Below are positions 27,053 through 36,046 of a DNA stretch of 64,000 bases, one piece after another (positions within the stretch are counted from its first letter, which is position 1; each line of letters starts with the position of its first letter). A program made the translations under genes and the position numbers. Under the pieces are notes generated by a model. It made no database searches and had not been told where the DNA came from. It saw nothing but the letters and a program-made list of their open reading frames with translations. Source of the DNA: an uncultured Flavobacteriaceae bacterium. GTDB taxonomy: Bacteria; Bacteroidota; Bacteroidia; Flavobacteriales; Flavobacteriaceae. Location of the stretch: the NCBI GenBank assembly GCA_947487895.1, contig CANKYF010000002.1:124001-188000 (forward strand), written 5' to 3'.

Positions 27053-27712
27053 ATGAAGTTAAAACTACAATTATTAATTCCTTTAATACTTTCTCTAATT
27101 AAAGGATATTCGCAAAGTATTGAGCAAACTAAAAAAGCAGTAAATTTAACAAGCCAATCTTTTTTAGAAAGAACCGAATTTAAAATTGGATATTCTGGGA
27201 ATATATTCTGGAATAATGGCCTAAATTTTGGAGCCGAATACCTTCTAAAAGAAACTATAAAAACTAAAAACAGAAGAGGCTCGCAAAGAACAAATTCTCA
27301 TCAGTTTCTTTTAAATGGCAATTTAGGGTTTACAACAAACTTTTCTACTTCTACAGATACCGGAATCTTTACAAATTATGGAGTTACCTGGAGAAGAACC
27401 AATAAAAAAGGCAAACAATTTAGTATAGAGTTTAACCCTTTAGGGTACTACCGCTCATTTTTACCTGAAACTTATAAAGTTAGTGGTGATGAAATAAAGA
27501 AAGTTTTTCTTCCTGGCAGAGGGTATTATGCACCTTCTATTTCTGTAGGTATTGGTAAACAACGAAAAGACAAAAAAATAACAGGGCGGTATTTTAACAT
27601 CAATTTTATGTTACGTACCCCTTATAATGCAGGCGCTTTACCTGCCTTTAATTTTCAATATGGTTATAGGTTTAACTTTAAAAAGAAACATAAAGATGCA
27701 AAAATTAATTAA
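27053..27712 (+). CDS. small secreted envelope protein, second copy
   Basis: 219 residues from the ATG at 27053 (MKLKLQLLIPLILSLIKGYSQ, a signal peptide); an upstream in-frame GTG at 27005 would bury that signal. Paralogue of 5367-5978 over the whole mature length: shared blocks include NPLGYYRSFLPET, GRGYYAPSISVGIG, RTPYNAGALP and the C-terminal YRFNFKKK. It is probably a small beta-rich outer-membrane or surface protein. The hydrolase gene starts inside its 3' end, repeating the order seen at the first copy. Confidence 0.76.
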   Translation: MKLKLQLLIPLILSLIKGYSQSIEQTKKAVNLTSQSFLERTEFKIGYSGNIFWNNGLNFGAEYLLKETIKTKNRRGSQRTNSHQFLLNGNLGFTTNFSTSTDTGIFTNYGVTWRRTNKKGKQFSIEFNPLGYYRSFLPETYKVSGDEIKKVFLPGRGYYAPSISVGIGKQRKDKKITGRYFNINFMLRTPYNAGALPAFNFQYGYRFNFKKKHKDAKIN

Positions 27713-28745
27713 TAAATATTCAAAAGCAGTAGTGTTGATAATTGTTTCATGGGTGTCTTTTTCATGCTCTAAAGATGATAATATCAGTAATTTAAATGAA
27801 ACACTATTTGTACGCCACAAAAATGCAGATATGCCCGCCTATATTCATGGTAATGCGTCTGAGAAAGTATTTCTTGTCATTCTTCATGGTGGACCAGGAG
27901 GTTTTGGTTTAGTTTATAGAAATTCTACCATTAAAAGTAAAATTGAAAAAGAATATGCAGTGGTCTATTTTGATCAAAGAGGTTCTGGAGCAGCTCAAGG
28001 CAACTATTCTAGAGATGGTATAAATATAGATATCATGGCAGAAGATGTTTTAGCACTTGCTAAAGTGATCAAACACAAGTATGGGGATGATTCTAGATTA
28101 TTTTTGATGGGACACAGTTGGGGAGGTACGTTGGGACCAGCCACATTATTAAAAGATCAAAGCCCCTTTTTAGGGTGGATAAATGTAGCTGGGAGTCATA
28201 ATACTAAAGGCTTGTACCAAGAATATATTGCTAATTTTAAAAGAGTGGCTAGTGAGCAAATAGATCTTGGAAATGATATTGAGTATTGGAACAACGTTGT
28301 AGATTTTGTTAATAGCATAGCTCCAGAATACAATAATATTAATGATATGTATGATTTAAACAGTGAAGCTTTTACAGCCCAAGAAAAACTAAAAGAGTCA
28401 GGAGTTGTCAATAAAGATGCTGATTTAAACGATAAAGCCATTTTTAAATACACACCTTTAACATTGATTTGGAATACTTTAAATACGCAATCTATTTTAG
28501 ATGAAAATTTGTTTGAAAATATAGACTTCACAGATAAGCTTTCTGAGATAACAATTCCTTCTTTGGTATTATGGGGAAAACATGATATGGTTGTCCCTAT
28601 ACGGTTTGCTCAAGAATCTTATGATAATTTGGGTTCTACTGAGAAAGAACTAGTGATTTTTGAAAAATCAGCACACGGTCCTATGTTTACCGAACCTGAT
28701 TTGTTTGCAGATAAAGTTATTGAGTTTATAAACGAGAATAAATAA
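27696..28745 (+). CDS. alpha/beta hydrolase lipoprotein, prolyl-aminopeptidase-like, second copy
   Basis: 349 residues from the ATG at 27696, which gives a proper lipoprotein signal (lipobox WVSFSCSKDD). A longer in-frame start inside the upstream gene would mask it. Catalytic motifs match its paralogue at 4312-5367: LHGGPGG, DQRGSGAAQG, GHSWGGT and KHDMVVP...SAHGP. The shared block VRHKNADMPAYI is identical to the paralogue. It overlaps the upstream envelope gene by 17 bases. The catalytic triad is intact, so both copies are likely active. Confidence 0.87.
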   Translation: MQKLINKYSKAVVLIIVSWVSFSCSKDDNISNLNETLFVRHKNADMPAYIHGNASEKVFLVILHGGPGGFGLVYRNSTIKSKIEKEYAVVYFDQRGSGAAQGNYSRDGINIDIMAEDVLALAKVIKHKYGDDSRLFLMGHSWGGTLGPATLLKDQSPFLGWINVAGSHNTKGLYQEYIANFKRVASEQIDLGNDIEYWNNVVDFVNSIAPEYNNINDMYDLNSEAFTAQEKLKESGVVNKDADLNDKAIFKYTPLTLIWNTLNTQSILDENLFENIDFTDKLSEITIPSLVLWGKHDMVVPIRFAQESYDNLGSTEKELVIFEKSAHGPMFTEPDLFADKVIEFINENK

Positions 28746-28756
28746 TATATATGAAA

Positions 28757-28788
28757 AAAGCCCTTTCAAAATGCATTGAAAGGGCTTT
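28757..28788. terminator. bidirectional terminator between hydrolase and leuB
   Basis: 13-bp perfect stem AAAGCCCTTTCAA / TTGAAAGGGCTTT with a 6-base loop, flanked by A-rich and T-rich runs. It lies between two convergent genes and can serve both. Confidence 0.9.
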
Positions 28789-28816
28789 AAAATGTTAGTT
28801 AGTTATATATAGAATG

Positions 28817-29872
28817 TTAAATGTTCTTAGCTAACCAGTCCCCTACTTCATTCGTTCCATAAGACGTTCCTCCTTCAGATAAATCTTCTGTAACGATGCC
28901 TTCAGCTAATGCTTTATTTACAGCATCTCTAATAGTTTTACCTTCATCTGCTAAACCAAAGTTTTCAAACATCATAGCTGCAGATAAAACTGTTGCCATT
29001 GGGTTTGCTATGTTTTTTCCAGCTGCTTGTGGGTAAGAACCATGAATTGGCTCAAATAACGCAATATCAGATCCTAAAGATGCCGATGGCATTAATCCCA
29101 TTGATCCTGAAATTACAGACGCTTCATCTGTTAAAATATCACCAAATAAGTTTTCAGTAATTAATACATCATAATCAGATGGCCATTGTACCAAACGCAT
29201 TGCTACAGCATCAACAAACTCATAAGAAACTGTTACTTCTGGGTATTCAGCTTCTAAACCTTGTACTGTTTCTCTCCATAAACGAGAGGTTTCTAATACA
29301 TTGGCTTTATCAACACAGCATAAACGCTTAGAACGTGTCATAGCTAATTCAAAGCCTTTACGTGCTAAACGTGTTACCTCTTCTTTAGTATATACACAGT
29401 TATCAAAAGCTGTATTTCTATTGTCTTTTCTACCTTTTTCACCAAAGTAAATACCTCCAGTTAATTCACGTAAAAACACTAAATCTGTTCCTTCTATACG
29501 CTCTTTTTTTAATGGCGATTTATCTAATAATGAAGGAAATACAAACGTAGGTCTTACATTAGCAAATAATCCTAAGGCTTTACGCATTTTTAATAACCCT
29601 TGCTCCGGACGTACAGTAGCCGTAGGATCATTATCAAATTTAGGATGTCCAATAGCACCAAATAACACTGCATCTGAAGATTTACAAATCTCATGTGTGT
29701 CATCTGGATAAGGTTCTCCTACAGCATCAATAGCTGCAGCACCAGTTAAAGCTGGTTTCCAAGTTATTTCGTGTCCAAATTTTTCAGCAACAGCATCACT
29801 TACTTTTACTGCTTGATCTACAACTTCAGGTCCAATTCCATCACCTGCTAAAAGAGCTATATTTAATTTCAT
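28817..29872 (-). CDS. leuB: 3-isopropylmalate dehydrogenase
   Basis: 351 residues. NAD-dependent decarboxylating dehydrogenase of leucine synthesis. Motifs: N-terminal LLAGDGIGPEVV, substrate region VFLRELTGGIYFG, DYDVLITENLFGDILTDEASVISGSMGLMPSAS, and the NAD-binding FEPIHGSYPQAAGKNIANPMA. Length is normal. It is the last gene of the leuCD-synthase-leuB operon. If the synthase upstream makes citramalate, the same enzyme also forms 2-oxobutanoate for isoleucine. Confidence 0.97.
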   Translation of the reverse strand: MKLNIALLAGDGIGPEVVDQAVKVSDAVAEKFGHEITWKPALTGAAAIDAVGEPYPDDTHEICKSSDAVLFGAIGHPKFDNDPTATVRPEQGLLKMRKALGLFANVRPTFVFPSLLDKSPLKKERIEGTDLVFLRELTGGIYFGEKGRKDNRNTAFDNCVYTKEEVTRLARKGFELAMTRSKRLCCVDKANVLETSRLWRETVQGLEAEYPEVTVSYEFVDAVAMRLVQWPSDYDVLITENLFGDILTDEASVISGSMGLMPSASLGSDIALFEPIHGSYPQAAGKNIANPMATVLSAAMMFENFGLADEGKTIRDAVNKALAEGIVTEDLSEGGTSYGTNEVGDWLAKNI

Positions 29873-29896
29873 TTGTTTATTTTATAGTTTATTATC

Positions 29897-31420
29897 TTAA
29901 TTACTAACAATATTGAGCATTTTCTCTGTGGCTTTAATAGCCGATACCGTTTGGTCTGAGTCTAATCCTCGGGTTTTAAATTCGTTGTCTTTATGTTTCC
30001 AGGTAATTATGGTCTCACATAAGGCATCAGAACGACTCCCAGGTGGAATCCTCACAGCATAGTCAAATAATTCTGGAAGGATAAAATTCTTCTTTTTGAA
30101 TATTTTTCTAATCGCATTCATAAATGCATCAAACTGACCATCACCTTGCGCATTTTCTTCAAACTTTTCATCTTCAATACTAAGAGCCACCGTAGTAGAT
30201 GGTTTTAAGCCTTTTGAATGTGTCAAAACATAAGACTCTACTTTTATTTTTTCTATATAAGAACCACTATCTAAAACATCAGAAATGATGTATGGTAAAT
30301 CTTCTTTAGTAACCACTTGTTTCTTATCACCTAACTCAATGATACGTTGTGTTACTTTCTTAAGATCCTCATCATTTAACTGAAGTCCTAATTCCTGCAA
30401 GTTCTTTTGAATATTCGCCTTACCAGACGCTTTACCTAAAGCATATTGTCTTGTTCTACCAAAACGTTCTGGCAATAATTCGCTGAAATATAAATTGTTT
30501 TTATTATCTCCATCTGCATGAATACCAGCGGTTTGCGTAAATACATTTGCACCAATTACTGGTTTGTTAGATGGTATCATTACCCCAGAGAAATTTTCTA
30601 CTAGCTTACTAACTGTGTATAGAACTTTCTCATTAACATCTATCTCAATCTCAGGCATAAAGTCATTAATGACAGCAATAGTACTTGCCATAGGCGCATT
30701 ACCCGCACGTTCTCCCATGCCATTAACCGTAAGGTGTAAACCATCTACGCCTGCCCTTAAAGCTTCCATAGCATTAGAAACTCCTAAGTCATAATCATTA
30801 TGAGAATGAAAATCAAAATGTAAGTTAGGGTACTTGTTTTTTATTTCTAAAACAAAATCATATGATTCCTTTGGCGTTAAAATACCTAAGGTATCTGGTA
30901 ACATAATGCGTTTAACAGGTTGTGCTGATAAAAACTCTAAAAATTGAAAAACATAGGCTTTAGAATTGCGCATACCATTACTCCAATCTTCCAAATATAT
31001 ATTGGTTGCAATGCCTTGTTCCGCAGCTTCATTAATCACTTCTCTAATTTCACTAAAGTGTTGATCTGGCGTTTTTTTAAGCTGATGAGTTAAATGATTA
31101 AGTGAACCTTTTGTTAATAAGTTTTGAACACGTGCTCCTGCTCTAACTATCCAGTCTATTGATACTCCTTTGTCAACAAACGATAATACTTCAACAGCAT
31201 TTAAATAACCGTGTTCTCTAGCCCACTCCGTAATCTCTTTTACAGCTTGGAATTCACCTTCAGACACACGTGCAGAAGCAATTTCAATTCTATTTACTTT
31301 TAATTCTTCAAGTAATAGTTTTGCTATAGTTAGTTTTTCTGAAGCAGAAAACGACACACTTGAGGTTTGTTCACCATCACGTAATGTCGTATCCATTATT
31401 TCTATGTGTCTCTTACTCAT
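29897..31420 (-). CDS. cimA: citramalate/2-isopropylmalate synthase family enzyme
   Basis: 507 residues. DRE-TIM metallolyase acyltransferase with N-terminal TIM barrel (MDTTLRDGEQTSS, metal-site HSHNDYD) and a C-terminal LeuA-type regulatory domain (about 390-507). Segments RIEIASARVSEGE, NLLTKGSLNHLTHQLKKTP and IYLEDWSNGMRNS look like the Leptospira-type citramalate synthase rather than classical LeuA, including Leu and Tyr residues that define a pyruvate pocket there. It would condense acetyl-CoA with pyruvate, or with 2-oxoisovalerate if it is a true LeuA. It lies within the leu operon, between leuD and leuB. The family is certain, the substrate less so. Confidence 0.85.
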   Translation of the reverse strand: MSKRHIEIMDTTLRDGEQTSSVSFSASEKLTIAKLLLEELKVNRIEIASARVSEGEFQAVKEITEWAREHGYLNAVEVLSFVDKGVSIDWIVRAGARVQNLLTKGSLNHLTHQLKKTPDQHFSEIREVINEAAEQGIATNIYLEDWSNGMRNSKAYVFQFLEFLSAQPVKRIMLPDTLGILTPKESYDFVLEIKNKYPNLHFDFHSHNDYDLGVSNAMEALRAGVDGLHLTVNGMGERAGNAPMASTIAVINDFMPEIEIDVNEKVLYTVSKLVENFSGVMIPSNKPVIGANVFTQTAGIHADGDNKNNLYFSELLPERFGRTRQYALGKASGKANIQKNLQELGLQLNDEDLKKVTQRIIELGDKKQVVTKEDLPYIISDVLDSGSYIEKIKVESYVLTHSKGLKPSTTVALSIEDEKFEENAQGDGQFDAFMNAIRKIFKKKNFILPELFDYAVRIPPGSRSDALCETIITWKHKDNEFKTRGLDSDQTVSAIKATEKMLNIVSN

Positions 31421-31449
31421 TTTGAGGTAATTTAGAGAGGAATTTTATA

Positions 31450-31550
31450 TTTTGTCATTCAGAGCGACAGCTAAGCCTCCAATTATTATAAGAGTCATCA
31501 GTCGTTCCTCATTTCGGTAAGCTCAATGCAACACCTTCTGAATGACAAAA
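31450..31550. repeat. family II palindromic intergenic element in leu operon
   Basis: Terminal inverted repeat TTTTGTCATTCAGA ... TCTGAATGACAAAA encloses about 70 bases in the 145-base gap between leuD and the synthase gene. It may fold in the leu mRNA. Related to elements in the his operon gaps. Confidence 0.7.
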
Positions 31551-31565
31551 TTATAAAGTTATTTT

Positions 31566-32165
31566 TTAAAAAGGTCTTGTTTCTCCAAAAGAAGCAATCT
31601 CTTCTTTTATGTTTTGTAGATAGTCAATATCATCAAAACCATTTAGCATGTTCTCTTTTTTGTAACCGTTAATTTGAAAAGACTCAGATTCTCCAGTAGC
31701 AACTAAAGTTACCGTTTGATTTGGTAAATCTACAGTAATTTCAGTTTTAGGATCTGCTTCTATAGCATCAAATAATTTTTGAGCAAATTCAGCTGAAACT
31801 TGTACTGGTAATACTCCAATATTTAAACAGTTGTTTCTAAATATATCAGCAAAGAAAGATGATATTACACAACGTAAACCAAAGTCATACACAGACCATG
31901 CTGCATGCTCTCTTGAAGATCCAGAACCAAAGTTCTTACCTCCTACTAATATTTTTGAACCTGCATATTTAGCGTCATTTAAAGGGAAATCTGCAATAGG
32001 ATTTCCTTCAGAATCATACCTCCAATCTCTAAAAAAATTATCTCCAAAACCTTTACGCTCAGTAGCTTTTAAGAAACGTGCAGGAATGATTTGATCTGTA
32101 TCTACGTTTTCTATTGGTAACGGATACGCTGTACTTGTTAATACTTCAAACTTATCGTAAGCCAT
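31566..32165 (-). CDS. leuD: 3-isopropylmalate dehydratase small subunit
   Basis: 199 residues, aconitase-family swivel domain. Motifs: ENVDTDQIIPARFLK, GSKILVGGKNFGSGSSREHAAWS and FADIFRNNCLNIGVLP. It pairs with LeuC to isomerise 2- to 3-isopropylmalate, and probably also citramalate to 3-methylmalate. It starts 14 bases after the leuC stop. Confidence 0.97.
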   Translation of the reverse strand: MAYDKFEVLTSTAYPLPIENVDTDQIIPARFLKATERKGFGDNFFRDWRYDSEGNPIADFPLNDAKYAGSKILVGGKNFGSGSSREHAAWSVYDFGLRCVISSFFADIFRNNCLNIGVLPVQVSAEFAQKLFDAIEADPKTEITVDLPNQTVTLVATGESESFQINGYKKENMLNGFDDIDYLQNIKEEIASFGETRPF

Positions 32166-32179
32166 TTTTGTTTCTTTTT

Positions 32180-33580
32180 TTAAGCGTTAATTAATGTTCT
32201 AGGATCTGTAACTACACCTTCTACTGCAGTAGCTGCTGCTACCAATGGAGAGGCTAATAATGTTCTAGATCCTGGTCCTTGTCTTCCTTCAAAGTTTCTA
32301 TTAGATGTAGATACTGCTAATTTTCCTGCTGGCACTTTATCATCATTCATTGCTAAACAAGCAGAGCATCCTGGTTCTCTTAATACAAACCCAGCTGCTT
32401 CTAATATTTTATCTAATCCTTCTTCTTTAATTTGATCTACTACTTTATGAGATCCTGGCACCAACCAAGCAGTAATATTATCTGCTTTTTGACGTCCTTC
32501 TATAATAGAACAAAATGCTCTAAAATCTTCTATACGTCCGTTTGTACAAGATCCAAGAAAAACATAATCAACAGTTTTCCCTATCATATCATCTCCTTCG
32601 TTAAACTTCATATAACCAAGAGACTTCTTATAAGTAGCTTCTCCTCCTTCAACATCACTTGCATTAGGAATAGCTTGCGTTACACCAATACCCATACCTG
32701 GATTTGTTCCATAAGTAATCATTGGTTCTATATCTGCAGCATCATAATTGAATTCTACATCAAATTCAGCACCTTCATCAGTTTTAAGGGTTTGCCAATA
32801 TTCCATAGCTTTATCCCAATCTGCTCCCTTAGGTGTATGCTTTCTACCTTTTATGTATTCATACGTTTTTTCATCTGGTGCAATCATACCACCACGTGCT
32901 CCCATTTCAATAGAAAGGTTACAAACAGTCATACGACCTTCCATAGTCATATCTTCAAAAACATCACCTGCATATTCTACAAAATATCCAGTAGCTCCAG
33001 ATGTAGTTTGTTTAGCAATAATATATAAAGCAACATCTTTAGGTGTTACTCCAAAACCTAATTTTCCGTTTACGTTAATACGCATTTTTTTAGGTTTTGG
33101 TTGCATGATACATTGTGTAGACAATACCATTTCTACTTCAGAAGTACCTATACCAAAAGCAATAGCACCAAAAGCTCCATGAGTAGACGTATGTGAATCA
33201 CCACAAACAATAGTTGAACCAGGTAACGTAATACCGTTTTCTGGACCTACAATATGTACAATACCATTGTTTCGATGTCCTAACCCCCAGTGAGAAATAC
33301 CATGCTCAGCTGCATTATTAGCTAACGCTTCAAGCTGGTTTGCAGATAAAGGGTCTGCCACTGGTAAATGCTGGTTCCATGTAGGTGTGTTATGGTCTGC
33401 CGTTGCAAATGTCTTTTCTGGATACATAACACCAATCCCACGACTTTTTAAACCAACAAAAGCAACAGGACTTGTAACTTCGTGAATAAAATGACGGTCT
33501 ATAAAAAATACATCTGGACCATCTTCTATTTTTCTAACAACATGAGAATCCCATACTTTGTCAAATAATGTCTTACTCAT
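32180..33580 (-). CDS. leuC: 3-isopropylmalate dehydratase large subunit
   Basis: 466 residues, aconitase family. Three 4Fe-4S cysteines are seen in [12 protein letters not shown] and [12 protein letters not shown]; the substrate and cluster region [33 protein letters not shown] is intact. It is the first gene of the leu operon, with a TAACTTTG promoter box 64 bases upstream. I searched the leader for a Leu-rich peptide and found none. Confidence 0.97.
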   Translation of the reverse strand: MSKTLFDKVWDSHVVRKIEDGPDVFFIDRHFIHEVTSPVAFVGLKSRGIGVMYPEKTFATADHNTPTWNQHLPVADPLSANQLEALANNAAEHGISHWGLGHRNNGIVHIVGPENGITLPGSTIVCGDSHTSTHGAFGAIAFGIGTSEVEMVLSTQCIMQPKPKKMRINVNGKLGFGVTPKDVALYIIAKQTTSGATGYFVEYAGDVFEDMTMEGRMTVCNLSIEMGARGGMIAPDEKTYEYIKGRKHTPKGADWDKAMEYWQTLKTDEGAEFDVEFNYDAADIEPMITYGTNPGMGIGVTQAIPNASDVEGGEATYKKSLGYMKFNEGDDMIGKTVDYVFLGSCTNGRIEDFRAFCSIIEGRQKADNITAWLVPGSHKVVDQIKEEGLDKILEAAGFVLREPGCSACLAMNDDKVPAGKLAVSTSNRNFEGRQGPGSRTLLASPLVAAATAVEGVVTDPRTLINA

Positions 33581-33643
33581 AAAAATTTATATAAATAGTT
33601 TTTAATTTCTTTTCGTTCAAGTAATGCTTACTCGATATTCTGG

Positions 33644-33651
33644 CAAAGTTA
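33644..33651 (-). promoter_or_regulatory. -7 promoter element of the leu operon (TAACTTTG)
   Basis: Minus-strand TAACTTTG fits TAnnTTTG. It lies 64 bases upstream of the leuC ATG in an otherwise AT-rich leader. No -33 TTTG at the usual distance was found. Confidence 0.55.
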
Positions 33652-33779
33652 GGTTTAATTGCAATTTTTTAAAAATTTATCCTAATTTGATATTTCATTT
33701 TTATATAAAACACAAATGATAACACTTTCTTTGATTTTTTTATAATAAAATGCAGGTATTGGTTAAAATTTTAAATCAA

Positions 33780-33816
33780 AAAAAGCATTCACTATCATTA
33801 TGAGTAAATGCTTTTT
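33780..33816 (-). terminator. terminator of the PilJ-domain gene
   Basis: 10-bp stem AAAAAGCATT / AATGCTTTTT, extended by a 3-bp ACT/AGT pairing after one mismatch, followed on the minus strand by a T-run. It lies just past the stop at 33848. Confidence 0.85.
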
Positions 33817-33847
33817 AATATAATTTCATCAATTAAACTGGGGTGTA

Positions 33848-34684
33848 TTATATCTTGTTTTTGGCCACTGTTTCATAAATCCCTGTTACTTTATTAAATC
33901 TAGTTGTTAAACTGTTAGTAGTTGTATACACATCAACCAAATCAAAGCCACCATCTATAAAGCCTGCTTTGTCCATTACATAGGTTTCCCATATGCGCAT
34001 TATTTCTCCAATTTCTTCTTCAGATTCTGTGGTGTTGTAACTATTAATTAGCAAGTAACCAATGGCATTATCAAATTCTTTAAACGTATCTTCTAATACT
34101 TTTTTGTATTCAGATTTGTTTTTTGGAAAAAGTGTACAGGCCGTGTAATACAATCCTAATCTTTGTGATAACATTCGTTGTTTACCAGATTTGTTGATTA
34201 CAATCACCAATTCTTGATCGTAATTATTGAAAAACTTATTACTGTATCCAGACATGGACTCTATTTGAAGTACAATGGCATGACAAGACTTTAAAAGATC
34301 TGTGTTTAAATTCAATACACCTTTTGCATTTGCTAAGTTTGGTTCAGATTGAATTAATCGTTTAAATTTCTCCCATATTTTTTCTGTATTTTTAATTAGG
34401 AGTTTTGTAGCAGTAGAACCTTCAGCATTGTCTTTTATAATTTGAAGTTGTTTTTCAAATATAAACTTACTTGAACTTAATTCTTTTTTAATCTCTTCAT
34501 TGTTTACTCCATATGCTAAAAGCAAATATGATTTTGACATTTTTTGGGATAACATTCTTTGTTTTCCTGAAATGTTTACGGCTTTATTATAAGATATTGA
34601 GCCGAATTTTTGAGATTGCGCGCTAATTTTAAATGTAACTAGCGTTAAGCAAATTAATAGATAGACTTTTTTTAGGGTACTCAT
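33848..34684 (-). CDS. secreted protein with two PilJ-type sensor domains
   Basis: 278 residues with a signal peptide (LVTFKISAQ). The protein has two copies of the type IV pili methyl-accepting chemotaxis N-terminal (PilJ/NarX-like) helix: ISGKQRMLSQKMSKSYLLLAYG near residue 34 and KSGKQRMLSQRLGLYYTACTLFP near 165. In NarX-type sensors this helix lines the nitrate/nitrite site. Here there is no membrane helix after the signal and no kinase or MCP domain, so it is a free periplasmic module. No partner gene is adjacent. Confidence 0.8.
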   Translation of the reverse strand: MSTLKKVYLLICLTLVTFKISAQSQKFGSISYNKAVNISGKQRMLSQKMSKSYLLLAYGVNNEEIKKELSSSKFIFEKQLQIIKDNAEGSTATKLLIKNTEKIWEKFKRLIQSEPNLANAKGVLNLNTDLLKSCHAIVLQIESMSGYSNKFFNNYDQELVIVINKSGKQRMLSQRLGLYYTACTLFPKNKSEYKKVLEDTFKEFDNAIGYLLINSYNTTESEEEIGEIMRIWETYVMDKAGFIDGGFDLVDVYTTTNSLTTRFNKVTGIYETVAKNKI

Positions 34685-35069
34685 ACATTTATTTTTAGGT
34701 TAATAATTTGGTTATGTATTTGAGAGCGGTGTAAAGTTATCTATTACAATATTTTTAATAAAATTATCTTATTTCCCACATGTAAGCATTTACTTAAAAT
34801 TGTGTGTATTTCATCGGCTATTTTAGTATTTAATCATTAAAAATCATTTATTTTAACAAAAATAAAATGGTTAGTATTAATAATTAAATACTCCATAAAA
34901 ATTAGTTATTAGTACTTTTATGGAATACTCAAAAACCCATCATTTTGTTTGAATATTCATTAAAAAACTACTATGAATTTTGTAAGATTATCAAGGTTTT
35001 TTATACATATGAATACGAATATTATTACATAATACTCTGATTATAACGTGTTTCTTCTGATTAGCAGTT
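34685..35069. other. intergenic gap
   Basis: 385 bases upstream of the PilJ-domain gene and downstream of the DUF72 gene, both on the minus strand. Very AT-rich. A minus-strand TAACTTTA at about 34733-34740, close to TAnnTTTG, may be the promoter of the PilJ-domain gene. I see no gene, repeat or RNA in it. Confidence 0.5.
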
Positions 35070-35957
35070 CTAAAGCAGCGTTTGTTGCTTATTTTCATTA
35101 GGTATTTTTAGATTATAGCCTAAACTAGTATTCAATTTTTCAATGAAATATGCTGATAATAATGGGGATTCTTTTTCAATATTTTGGTGAATGAAAAAGT
35201 CAATTTCTTTAACACCTTGTTCTTGCCATAATTTTAAGCGTTCTACCCAATCATCAAGTCTGGTATAATCTGTTGCATGATTAGCTCCAACATAACGTAC
35301 AAATGCCGTTGAATTTGTAAGTCTCATATGCATTAAATCTCTTCTACCTGCAGTATCAACTATAACATTAGATACATTATTAGTTTCTAAAAGGTTAAAA
35401 AGCTCATTAGCAACAGTAGCATCATTATACCAATTAGTATGTCTAAATTCTACAGCAAGTGCTACTTCTTTTGGCCATGTTTCAATAAAGTTAACAATCC
35501 TATTAAAATCTTTAGGCGCAAAATTGTTATGCATTTGTAAAAATATGGTACCTAACTTTTCTTTTAGGTTTGAAGCATTATATAAGTATTCTTCAACAAC
35601 AGCCTTTGTCTCATTTAATCGTTTCCAATGGCTTATTTCTTGATTTAACTTTGGAAAGAACTTAAAATTAGAAGGCGTTTTATCATACCATTTGGCAAAT
35701 TGTTCTGCTGGAAAAATTCGGTAAAAAGTAGCATTTAGTTCTATTGAATTAAACTGTCTTGAATAATATTCTAACTCATCTTTTGTACCTCTTGGGTAAA
35801 ATCCCTTTAAGTCTGCCCTATTCCATTTAGCACAACCAACATAAATTTCAGGAATAAAATCATCTTTTACTTTGTTTAAAACATCTTTGGTTTTTGGATG
35901 ATCTAAAGGCAACGTAAAATCTATATCTTGAGGGTTTTCTACACTTCCAAATTTCAT
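35070..35957 (-). CDS. DUF72 (YecE-like) family protein
   Basis: 295 residues. TIM-barrel-like DUF72 protein: YVGCAKWNRADLKGFYP, YSRQFNSIELNATFYRIFP, FFPKLNQEISHWKRL, FLQMHNNFAPKDF and MRLTNSTAFVRYVGAN are family motifs. The start at 35957 gives 45 residues before the first motif, somewhat long but normal for flavobacteria. Biochemical function is unknown. It is divergent from the TetR gene, sharing a 90-base control region. Confidence 0.9.
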   Translation of the reverse strand: MKFGSVENPQDIDFTLPLDHPKTKDVLNKVKDDFIPEIYVGCAKWNRADLKGFYPRGTKDELEYYSRQFNSIELNATFYRIFPAEQFAKWYDKTPSNFKFFPKLNQEISHWKRLNETKAVVEEYLYNASNLKEKLGTIFLQMHNNFAPKDFNRIVNFIETWPKEVALAVEFRHTNWYNDATVANELFNLLETNNVSNVIVDTAGRRDLMHMRLTNSTAFVRYVGANHATDYTRLDDWVERLKLWQEQGVKEIDFFIHQNIEKESPLLSAYFIEKLNTSLGYNLKIPNENKQQTLL

Positions 35958-36022
35958 ATGAATTATTCTTTACTTCAAAAATAACTAAATTTTAACATTG
36001 TCGTTTTAAAGAATTTTATAAT

Positions 36023-36042
36023 TTTGAAACGTTCATTTCAAA
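36023..36042. promoter_or_regulatory. TetR operator upstream of the TetR gene
   Basis: TTTGAAACGTTCATTTCAAA, arms TTTGAAA/TTTCAAA. Its first half overlaps the -7 box TAATTTTG (36019-36026), itself 18 bases after a TTG at 35998. The ATG is 4 bases further on. It matches the element at 36644-36663, so the TetR protein probably represses itself here. Confidence 0.8.
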
Positions 36043-36046
36043 TAAA

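Noticed and set aside
32432-33182. Long open frames antisense to leuC
   Set aside because: They are shadows of the conserved leuC reading frame; their products are low-complexity and match no family.
33581-33660. A leucine leader peptide ahead of leuC
   Set aside because: No ATG-initiated frame with clustered Leu codons and no terminator hairpin is present between the promoter box and leuC.
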